From an uncultured Eubacteriales bacterium (GTDB lineage Bacteria > Bacillota > Clostridia > Oscillospirales > CAG-272), in assembly GCA_934476315.1 (NCBI GenBank), contig CAKSNQ010000018.1, positions 1-30,088 of the forward strand: a DNA stretch of 30,088 bases. Direction: 5' to 3'. The position numbers and the translations under genes are program-made. How positions within the stretch are numbered: the first letter of the stretch is position 1; each line of letters begins with the position of its first letter. The notes beneath the pieces are model-generated. The model was given only the letters and a program-made list of their open reading frames with translations. It was not told the origin of the DNA and made no database searches. Shown in pieces: positions 24,239-30,088 of the stretch.

Positions 24239-26398
24239 ATGATACCTACAAAAGAGAGCAATTCTCCGGTGCAACGGTTGTCGCAACAACGGTTGTCGCA
24301 ACAACGGTTGTCGCAACAACGGTTGCCGGAACTGCTCTGCCCCGCCGGCTCTTCCCTTGCCCTTGAAGCGGCGATTGAGGGAGGAGCCGACGCTGTTTAT
24401 CTGGGCGGAGCGGGTTTCAACGCGCGCATGAACGCCTCCAACTTCTCGGATGAGGCGCTCCGGGACGGCATCCGCCTGGCGCACACCTACGGCGTCAAGG
24501 TCTACCTGACCCTCAACACGCTGGTCCTCGACCGGGAGATTTCCGCCTATCTGCACGCCGCACAAACCGCGCAGGAAGCGGGCGCGGACGCCCTCATCGT
24601 CGCGGACATCGGCGGCGCCGCCGCCATTCACCGCACCTTCCCCGAGCTTGCCCTGCACGCCTCCACCCAGATGTCGGCGCACAACGCCGCCGCGGGCGAG
24701 GCGCTCCGCGCGCTCGGTTTTTGCCGTATGGTCGTGGCGCGCGAGCTGTCGCTGGAAAACCTGCGCACCGCCGCCGCGACCTCCCCGATCGAGATCGAGG
24801 CGTTCATTCACGGCGCGCTGTGTGTCTGCCACTCGGGACAATGCCTGTTTTCTTCCATCGTGGGCGGGCGAAGCGGCAACCGCGGCGAGTGCGCCCAGCC
24901 CTGCCGGCTACCCTATCACGGCGCGGTGCCGCGCGAGGAGCGTGAAGAGCGCGGCAGAACGGATTACCCGCTCTCGCTCAAGGACCTGTGCCTGGCGCGC
25001 CACGTCCCCGCGCTGATCGACTCCGGCATTGCCTCACTGAAGATCGAGGGGCGCATGAAGTCCCCCGAATACGTTCTTGCCGTCACGCGCATCTGGCGTC
25101 GTCTGCTCGACGAGCGGCGCGCCGCCGATTCCGACGAAATGTTCCACCTCGCCGAGGCGTTCTCACGGGGCGGCTTCACCGACGGCTATTTCACCTCGCA
25201 CATCGACCACCGGATGCTCGGCATCCGCTCCGAGCACAACAAAAAATCCGGGCAGAACCTCTCCCGCTTCGACGGTCTGAACCACCGATTACCGCTGGAA
25301 CTGCATGTCTCCCTGCAAAAAAATCGTCCCGCCGCGCTGACGGTACGCTCCGGCAACCGGTGCTTCACGGCGACCGGCGCGGTTCCGGAGGCGGCGTTGA
25401 GCGCCCCGCTGACCAAATCGACGGTGGAGCGGCAGATGCTTCGCCTGGGCAACACGCCGTTTGAGGCAACAAGCTGCACGGTGACTCTGGATGAGCCGCT
25501 GATGCTCCCGATTTCTGCCCTCAACGCCCTGCGACGCGACGCCATTGCGGGGCTGACCGAGCAGATCGGGCACCAGCCGACGCGCCCCTCCCTGCCCTAC
25601 CAGCCCGCCACCGCCCCGACGGAACGCAGTGCCAACGCCGCGCTCCGCCAGACGGCGCGTTTTACCTCCGTGGAACAGCTCACCCCCACCGCGCGCAGCA
25701 ACTTTGACCGTTGCTACCTCCCCCTCCACTGCCTGCGTGCGCCGGACGAGCAGTACCTGTCGGAGCTGATCGGCGAGGCGGAATTGGGTGTCGAGCTTCC
25801 TCCCGTCATCCCGGACACAGAAATGCCCGCGGTTTTCGCCGACATGCTCGCGCTTGCCCGCGCAGGGGTACGCTATGCGCTGGTTGGCAACCTCGGACAC
25901 CTTGCCATGGTTCGCGCCTGCGGCATGCAGGCGGTCGGAGACTTTCGCCTCAATGTCACAAACAGCGAGAGCGTCGCGTATCTTTCCGCCCTCGGTGTGC
26001 AGAGCCCCCTGCTCTCCCCCGAATTGACTCTGCCGCAGATCCGCGACATCCACGGTGAAATCAGCACCATCGTCTACGGACGGATTCCGCTGATGATTCT
26101 TGAAAAATGCGTCATCCGCGAGATCGCCGACTGCCGCACCTGCAGTAGTGACGAGGCTTTGCTCATCGACCGTCTCGGCGTGGGCTTTCCCGTGCGGCGT
26201 CTGCCGGAGCATCGCAACATTCTGTATAACAGCGTCCCGACATACATGGCGGATCGCCGCAAAATCCTGCAAAACGCCCGCGTCGGCGAATGGCACTTCA
26301 TCTTCTCGGACGAGTCCCCCGCACAGGTCGATAGCATCATTCTCGCGTACCACCGCGGCGTGCCGCCCGTGGGCGCGGTGCGGCGTCTGTCCCGGTAA
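24239..26398 (+). CDS. U32 family protein (RlhA/TrhP-type, formerly collagenase-like peptidase)
   Basis: The 719-residue protein has the two-part layout of large U32 members. Its core begins at residue 30 with PELLCPAGSSLALEAAIEGG. The U32 signature EAFIHGALCVCHSGQCLFS is exact at 187-205 and is followed by GNRGECAQPC, giving the cysteine set that binds an iron-sulfur cluster in RlhA and TrhP. Those relatives hydroxylate rRNA or tRNA bases, so RNA modification is a better guess than proteolysis. Residues 11-29 come from the tandem repeat at 24272-24325 and are not part of the family. An AAGGA site lies 11 bases before the start. Confidence 0.9.
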   Translation: MIPTKESNSPVQRLSQQRLSQQRLSQQRLPELLCPAGSSLALEAAIEGGADAVYLGGAGFNARMNASNFSDEALRDGIRLAHTYGVKVYLTLNTLVLDREISAYLHAAQTAQEAGADALIVADIGGAAAIHRTFPELALHASTQMSAHNAAAGEALRALGFCRMVVARELSLENLRTAAATSPIEIEAFIHGALCVCHSGQCLFSSIVGGRSGNRGECAQPCRLPYHGAVPREEREERGRTDYPLSLKDLCLARHVPALIDSGIASLKIEGRMKSPEYVLAVTRIWRRLLDERRAADSDEMFHLAEAFSRGGFTDGYFTSHIDHRMLGIRSEHNKKSGQNLSRFDGLNHRLPLELHVSLQKNRPAALTVRSGNRCFTATGAVPEAALSAPLTKSTVERQMLRLGNTPFEATSCTVTLDEPLMLPISALNALRRDAIAGLTEQIGHQPTRPSLPYQPATAPTERSANAALRQTARFTSVEQLTPTARSNFDRCYLPLHCLRAPDEQYLSELIGEAELGVELPPVIPDTEMPAVFADMLALARAGVRYALVGNLGHLAMVRACGMQAVGDFRLNVTNSESVAYLSALGVQSPLLSPELTLPQIRDIHGEISTIVYGRIPLMILEKCVIREIADCRTCSSDEALLIDRLGVGFPVRRLPEHRNILYNSVPTYMADRRKILQNARVGEWHFIFSDESPAQVDSIILAYHRGVPPVGAVRRLSR
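24272..24325 (+). repeat. 15-base tandem repeat inside the U32 gene start
   Basis: The unit CAACGGTTGTCGCAA is repeated three times exactly (24272-24286, 24287-24301, 24302-24316), followed by a partial fourth copy (nine bases, 24317-24325). Each unit encodes QRLSQ, so gain or loss of units keeps the frame. The repeats extend the N-terminus of the protein before its conserved core. Confidence 0.95.
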
Positions 26399-26426
26399 AT
26401 CCCGCCGCAAAATTTTTCCCCTCTTT

Positions 26427-26455
26427 GAATAATCCTCTTTTTCCGGGCAAAAATA
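26427..26455 (+). promoter_or_regulatory. Possible forespore (sigma-F type) promoter
   Basis: GGCAAAAATA at 26446-26455 fits the sigma-F -10 pattern GGNNANAHTR, and GAATA at 26427-26431 fits the -35 pattern GHATR. The spacer is 14 bases, one or two shorter than usual. No good vegetative promoter is seen in the same gap. Confidence 0.4.
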
Positions 26456-26489
26456 CTAACAGACCCAATAAAAAAAGGAGCGTAAAATC

Positions 26490-27266
26490 ATGTGGGAAAA
26501 ATTTAAGAAAAGCAAATTTGCTGCCAAACTCCGCCACGCCGGAACATCCCGTGCCGTATATATTACGGTCATCACCCTGCTTCTGGCAATCTCCGTACTC
26601 ATCACCGCCACCGCCATTTCCAATCGCGTCAAGAAAGCCAGCAAGCCCGACGATCGCAAGGAAAACCCCGGCAATCCCTCCCAGAACCCCGATGACCCGA
26701 ACAAGCCCTCCGACACCGACAAGGACCCCACCACCGGCAAGGATGACGACGGAAAGGACAAGCCGGGCGAGGATAAGGACCCGAAGCCGACCTCTTCCGT
26801 TCCCGAACTGGCGCTTCCCGTGTCCGGCGTCGTTGCCAAGGGCTATGACTCCACTCTCCAGGTCTACTCAACGACCATGGGAGACTATCGGATTCACCTT
26901 GGCGTCGATATGACCACCAAGGAAGCGGCGCCGGTCTATGCCGCGGCGGACGGCGTGGTCTCCCAGATCTGGGACGACGCCCTGATGGGCAAATGCCTGG
27001 CACTGTCGCACAGCGGCGACAGCTACACGATCTATAAGAATCTGTCGGCGGACTTCCCCGGCGATGTCACCGTCGGCGCCACCATCAAGAGCGGCCAGCA
27101 GATCGGAACCGTCGGCAACACCGCCACGACCGAGCTCGCCGAGGAGCCGCACCTGCACATGGAAATGACCGTCAAGGGCTTGTCGGTCAACCCGCTGGAT
27201 TATTTCAGCGCGCAGGCTCTTGCCTCGCTCGGAACGGACACCTCATTCGAGGACGAAACGAAATAA
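26490..27266 (+). CDS. Membrane-anchored M23 (LytM) domain protein, SpoIIQ-like
   Basis: The 258-residue protein has a short basic cytoplasmic start, one membrane segment (about 22-43) and a charged, proline-rich, low-complexity linker (50-103). The M23 domain follows (about 105-240). The zinc ligands are all present: H136 and D140 in HLGVDM and H221/H223 in PHLHMEM. The layout, the IYKNLS segment and NPLDYF near the end resemble SpoIIQ, which sits in the forespore membrane and pairs with SpoIIIAH during engulfment. Clostridial SpoIIQ, unlike that of Bacillus subtilis, often keeps the catalytic residues. A general envelope peptidase is the alternative. The ribosome site is AAAGGAG. Confidence 0.78.
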   Translation: MWEKFKKSKFAAKLRHAGTSRAVYITVITLLLAISVLITATAISNRVKKASKPDDRKENPGNPSQNPDDPNKPSDTDKDPTTGKDDDGKDKPGEDKDPKPTSSVPELALPVSGVVAKGYDSTLQVYSTTMGDYRIHLGVDMTTKEAAPVYAAADGVVSQIWDDALMGKCLALSHSGDSYTIYKNLSADFPGDVTVGATIKSGQQIGTVGNTATTELAEEPHLHMEMTVKGLSVNPLDYFSAQALASLGTDTSFEDETK

Positions 27267-27277
27267 CAACGCACAAA

Positions 27278-27307
27278 AATGGGCTGTCGCATCTGCGACA
27301 GCCCATT
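27278..27307. terminator. Bidirectional terminator between the M23 gene and the deaminase-like gene
   Basis: A 13-base-pair stem, AATGGGCTGTCGC/GCGACAGCCCATT, has an ATCT loop. A clear T5 run follows on the minus strand (complement of about 27275-27279), with a weaker T-rich tail on the plus strand. The core is shared with the hairpins at 1652 and 27945. Confidence 0.85.
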
Positions 27308-27452
27308 TCAAATTTCGGTCGGGATTCCGACCTCCCCTTTTACTGATTTCGCGGGTCGACGACCGCAAACGCACCGCCGGGCGCGGTTTTGAACGACTAT
27401 ACGACCACGCGCGAATATACCGCCGCGCACCTCTGCATGTGCCGCGCCACCT

Positions 27453-27854
27453 TCAGATCCACCAGTCGGGCGTCAGCTCGCCCAGCGTAACGATCTTGTT
27501 CCCCTCGCGATTCAGCATGACCTCGATCTTCTGATAGTTGCCCGGCATCAGCTGGGTCATCAGCTCCCGGCAGGCGCCGCAGGGCGGCATCGCCTTTCCT
27601 TCCCAATTCAGCGCAACAACGCGTCTGATCTCCCCCTCGCCGTTGGTAATCATGTTGAAAATGGCATTTCTCTCGGCGCAGATTCCAAGCGTGCAGGCGC
27701 CGTCCACGCACACGCCCACATAGATCTTCCCCGACGCGGATTCCACCGCCGCCGCCACGCCGCCCGCCTCGACAATGCTCGAAATCTTGCGGGGAGCGAG
27801 CACCCTGAGCGCCGCGCCGATCAATTCATCCCAAATGTTCTCCGTTGCGTTCAT
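27453..27854 (-). CDS. Cytidine deaminase-like zinc deaminase
   Basis: This 133-residue protein has the deaminase zinc site: C59 and the proton-shuttling E61 in CAERNA, and C92/C95 in PPCGACRE. Its length is right for tetrameric cytidine deaminases, which convert cytidine to uridine in pyrimidine salvage. The N-x-E motif that holds the ribose in classical enzymes is changed here to C-V-D in GVCVDGACTLG, as in a group of Firmicute relatives, so the natural substrate is uncertain. It also resembles blasticidin-S deaminase in size and layout. A purine-rich AGGGAGAGG ribosome site precedes the ATG. It lies downstream of lysS but is separated from it by a terminator. Confidence 0.82.
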   Translation of the reverse strand: MNATENIWDELIGAALRVLAPRKISSIVEAGGVAAAVESASGKIYVGVCVDGACTLGICAERNAIFNMITNGEGEIRRVVALNWEGKAMPPCGACRELMTQLMPGNYQKIEVMLNREGNKIVTLGELTPDWWI

Positions 27855-27881
27855 TCCTGCCTCTCCCTCCGGTCTGTGTAT

Positions 27882-27910
27882 AAAAACAGGGCGCGCTCGG
27901 ACGCCCCCTG
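27882..27910 (-). terminator. Intrinsic terminator downstream of lysS
   Basis: On the minus strand CAGGGGGCG pairs with CGCGCCCTG (one mismatch) around a six-base loop, followed by TTTTT (complement of 27882-27886). It lies between lysS and the deaminase-like gene, so the latter needs read-through or its own weak promoter. Confidence 0.75.
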
Positions 27911-27944
27911 TACCTGCTTCGACGGTTACTATCCGCCGACTGTC

Positions 27945-27972
27945 CGGGGCTGTCGCAGATGCGACAGCCCCG
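27945..27972. repeat. Hairpin repeat in the lysS 3' region
   Basis: CGGGGCTGTCGC/GCGACAGCCCCG forms a 12-base-pair stem with an AGAT loop and no T-run. Bases 27947-27970 are the exact reverse complement of 27281-27304, so the same 24-base element stands in opposite orientation on each side of the deaminase-like gene. Confidence 0.85.
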
Positions 27973-27999
27973 TCCGGTTTTGCAATTGACGTATTTTCT

Positions 28000-29475
28000 T
28001 TACTGCTCCAGCGGCTTCATGGTGGGGAACAGAAGCACGTCGCGGATGGCAGGGGAATCGGTCAGAAGCATGCACATACGGTCGATTCCGTAGCCGATAC
28101 CGCCTGTGGGCGGCATGCCAATCTCCAGCGCGTGCAAAAAGTCCTCGTCGGTATGGTTTGCTTCCTCGTCTCCCTGCGCGAACTGCTCCTCCTGTGCGGC
28201 AAAGCGCGCCCGCTGGTCGATCGGGTCGTTCAACTCGGAATACGCATTCGCCATTTCCCAGCCGTTCATGAAAAATTCAAAGCGCTCCACGTAGTCGGGA
28301 TCGTTGGGCTTACGCTTGGTCAACGGCGAAATCTCGACCGGGTGATCCATGACGAACGTCGGCTGGATCAGATGCTCCTCGACAAACGTCTCAAAGAACA
28401 GGTTGAGAATATCTCCCTTCTTGTGGCGCTCTTCGTAGGCGACGTGATGCTCCCGCGCGGCGGCGCGCGCCTCCTCCAGCGTGTGAATCTCGTTGAAATC
28501 CACGCCGGAATACTGTTTAACGGCATCTTTCATCGTGATGCGCGCGAACGGCTTGCCCAGATCCATCTCAACGCCGCCGTAGGTGATGGTCGTCGTGCCC
28601 AACACCTCCCGGGCGACGGTGCGGTACATATTCTCGGTCAGGTCCATCATGCCGTGGTAATCGGTGTACGCCTGGTACAGCTCCATAAGCGTAAACTCGG
28701 GGTTGTGCCGTGTGTCCAGTCCCTCGTTGCGGAACACCCGCCCGATCTCGTACACGCGCTCCAGTCCGCCGACGATCAGACGCTTGAGGTACAGTTCCAG
28801 TGAGATGCGTAGCTTGAAATCCTCGTCCAGCGCGTTGAAGTGCGTCTCGAACGGCCTTGCCGCCGCGCCGCCCGCGTTGGCAACCAGCATGGGCGTCTCA
28901 ACCTCCATGAAGCCCTGCGCGTCCAGAAAGCGGCGAATGGCGCTGATAATGCGGGAACGCTTGATGAACGTCTCCTTGCTCTCGGCGTTGGTAATCAGGT
29001 CAACGTAGCGCTGGCGATAGCGCTGATCAACGTTGGTCAGCCCGTGGAACTTTTCGGGGAGCGGAGACAGGCTCTTGGACAACAGAGTAAACTCGGTCGC
29101 GTGCAACGAAACCTCTCCGGTCTGCGTGCGGAATACCGTGCCCTTGATACCGACAATATCGCCCACGTCGTCCTTTTTGAAGGCGGCATACGCCTCCTCA
29201 CCGATGGCATCCCGGGCAACGTACGCCTGGATGGTGCCCTTGAGATCCTGAATGTGGCAGAACGACGCCTTGCCCATCACACGCCGGGACATCAGACGCC
29301 CTGCGACGGAAAATTCTTTTCCCTCGGTCGTGTCGAAATGTTCGGTAATATCGGTGGAATGTGCCGTGACCTCGTACTTGGTCAGCGTGTAAGGGTTGTG
29401 CCCCTCCTCCACCAGCTTTGCCAGCTTGTCCCGGCGGATCTGCTCCTGCTCGGAAAGATTCAACTCATCAGCCAT
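28000..29475 (-). CDS. lysS: Lysyl-tRNA synthetase, class II
   Basis: This enzyme charges tRNA-Lys. The 491-residue length is typical of bacterial LysRS. The anticodon-binding OB domain spans about 55-150 (FSVAGRLMSRRVMGKASFCH). Class II motif 1 lies near EVETPMLV, motif 2 is RVFRNEGLDTRHNPEFTLME and motif 3 is GGIGYGIDRMCMLL near the C-terminus. The start has AAGGAG about nine bases upstream. The promoter at 29512-29540 is a perfect consensus. No T-box sequence is seen in the short leader, unlike trpS. Confidence 0.97.
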   Translation of the reverse strand: MADELNLSEQEQIRRDKLAKLVEEGHNPYTLTKYEVTAHSTDITEHFDTTEGKEFSVAGRLMSRRVMGKASFCHIQDLKGTIQAYVARDAIGEEAYAAFKKDDVGDIVGIKGTVFRTQTGEVSLHATEFTLLSKSLSPLPEKFHGLTNVDQRYRQRYVDLITNAESKETFIKRSRIISAIRRFLDAQGFMEVETPMLVANAGGAAARPFETHFNALDEDFKLRISLELYLKRLIVGGLERVYEIGRVFRNEGLDTRHNPEFTLMELYQAYTDYHGMMDLTENMYRTVAREVLGTTTITYGGVEMDLGKPFARITMKDAVKQYSGVDFNEIHTLEEARAAAREHHVAYEERHKKGDILNLFFETFVEEHLIQPTFVMDHPVEISPLTKRKPNDPDYVERFEFFMNGWEMANAYSELNDPIDQRARFAAQEEQFAQGDEEANHTDEDFLHALEIGMPPTGGIGYGIDRMCMLLTDSPAIRDVLLFPTMKPLEQ

Positions 29476-29511
29476 GCCTGTTACTCCTTTGGCTACATCT
29501 ATAATATAGGA

Positions 29512-29540
29512 ATTATATCACACACCGCCGATTTTGTCAA
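29512..29540 (-). promoter_or_regulatory. Consensus vegetative promoter of lysS
   Basis: On the minus strand TTGACA (complement of 29535-29540) and TATAAT (complement of 29512-29517) are separated by 17 bases. The leader to the lysS start is about 30 bases, too short for a riboswitch. Confidence 0.93.
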
Positions 29541-29848
29541 GAGCGGCGCGCGGATAAGCGTGGGGGAGGTTGAGACCAAAGGTTCGAGCGAAGCCCCCAT
29601 CGACTGTCGCTCCGTCAGTGACTGACGGGAGGGGTATGGGGTCCGTCTGCGGCTACGCACGCAGACCCACGCGGCACGACGCGCATCCAGCCACGGAGTA
29701 GGGGGTGTGCGGGGGAGCAACCCCGACGCCTGAGGGGTCCTCCCCCCACATCCGGCATGAAGTCTTTAGCCAAAAGTAGAAGCAGACAACAATCGAAATG
29801 CATCCGGATTTTCTGCACAGCAAAGACAATATTCTTTTAGCGGTTCTT

Positions 29849-29893
29849 GCGGAGGGAGAAACCATCTCAAACGCCGAAGTTTTCTCCCTCCGC
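29849..29893. repeat. Inverted repeat with a 13-base stem
   Basis: GCGGAGGGAGAAA at 29849-29861 pairs perfectly with TTTCTCCCTCCGC at 29881-29893 around a 19-base loop. No T-run follows. Its loop holds one copy of the ATCTCAA near-repeat. Confidence 0.8.
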
Positions 29894-30023
29894 CTCCTCC
29901 TACTTCCTTGGCTGTGCGCCGAAAGTCCGTGTTGAAACTATCTCAAGCGGCGATGGGAAAACTCGTTGAGAGTTTCCACTCGCCCGGCTTCCTACTATTT
30001 CAGCGAACCATCGGGAGGGGTCT

Positions 30024-30057
30024 GGGGAGGGATGTGGCAACTCTGCCACCCCTCCCC
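30024..30057. repeat. Long GC hairpin near the right edge
   Basis: GGGGAGGG and GTGGCA pair with TGCCAC and CCCTCCCC around an ACTC loop, with only a two-base bulge: 14 base pairs in all. No T-run follows on either strand within the window. Confidence 0.8.
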
Positions 30058-30088
30058 AATGCGCAAAGCGCCGCGTTGTTGCGGCGCG

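Larger units (their letters stand above)
29541..30088. other. Palindrome-rich region without a recognisable gene
   Basis: I find no credible gene on either strand in these 548 bases: open stretches are short, lack ribosome sites and translate to proline/glycine/arginine-rich sequence. Hairpins visible include CTCCGTCAG/CTGACGGGAG near 29610-29633, GTCTGCG/CGCAGAC near 29645-29666, and CGGGG/CCCCG near 29711-29726. GGGAGGGGTMTGGGG occurs twice (about 29627 and 30013), and a near-repeat GAAACYATCTCAARCGSCGA occurs at about 29858 and 29934. It may be intergenic repeat material or an unannotated RNA. Confidence 0.6.

Noticed and set aside
24272..24325. CRISPR-like array
   Set aside because: Units are 15 bases, directly adjoining with no spacers, and lie inside a coding frame.
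29615..29865. Short minus-strand open frames in the right-hand gap
   Set aside because: No ribosome site, overlapping frames and translation of palindromic repeat sequence; not convincing genes.

Overview
The window looks like chromosomal DNA of a GC-rich, probably spore-forming member of the Clostridia (Bacillota). The Firmicute evidence is a T-box leader on trpS, the paired glgC/glgD arrangement, and a SpoIIQ-like M23 protein. Shine-Dalgarno sites are strong and several promoters fit the vegetative consensus with 17-base spacers. An Oscillospirales-type gut lineage is my best guess, but I cannot place it more finely. No phage, transposase, CRISPR, tRNA or rRNA gene is visible.

Layout. Bases 1-1700 (+): the tail of an unidentified frame that runs into a cluster of short palindromes, a hairpin and consensus-like promoter, a HAD phosphatase and a small membrane protein, closed by a two-way terminator. 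Bases 1790-8440 (-): serC-serA (serine synthesis); a ThyX-like protein of unknown function; then trpS with its tryptophan T-box leader, followed by a WecA/TagO-like lipid-carrier glycosyl-phosphate transferase and pgeF. Bases 8467-11389 (-): a three-gene Gld-type ABC cluster with overlapping start and stop codons, in which the ATPase subunit has lost almost every nucleotide-handling motif.

Bases 11679-23452 (+): a compact glycogen operon, glgB-glgC-glgD-glgA-glgP followed by a GH13 hydrolase. GlgC (with its non-catalytic paralogue GlgD) makes ADP-glucose, GlgA polymerises it, GlgB branches the chain, GlgP releases glucose-1-phosphate, and the GH13 enzyme probably trims the remaining oligosaccharides. 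Overlapping the end of the GH13 gene is a folate-synthase-like (FolC) protein with a destroyed P-loop. Bases 23500-26400 (+): a long zapA (cell division) and a U32-family radical/iron-sulfur type protein whose first codons are a 15-base tandem repeat. Bases 26427-27307 (+): the SpoIIQ-like M23 protein behind a possible forespore-type promoter. Bases 27453-29540 (-): a cytidine-deaminase-like gene and lysS with a consensus promoter. Bases 29541-30088 are palindrome-rich and appear non-coding.

The most unusual feature is the number of intact reading frames whose catalytic motifs are gone: the ABC ATPase-like subunit, the FolC-like protein, the ThyX-like protein and the well-known GlgD. I did not find a clear, entirely new multi-gene system. 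The best candidates for new biology are the Gld-type cluster with a dead ATPase and the FolC pseudoenzyme at the glycogen/zapA junction.
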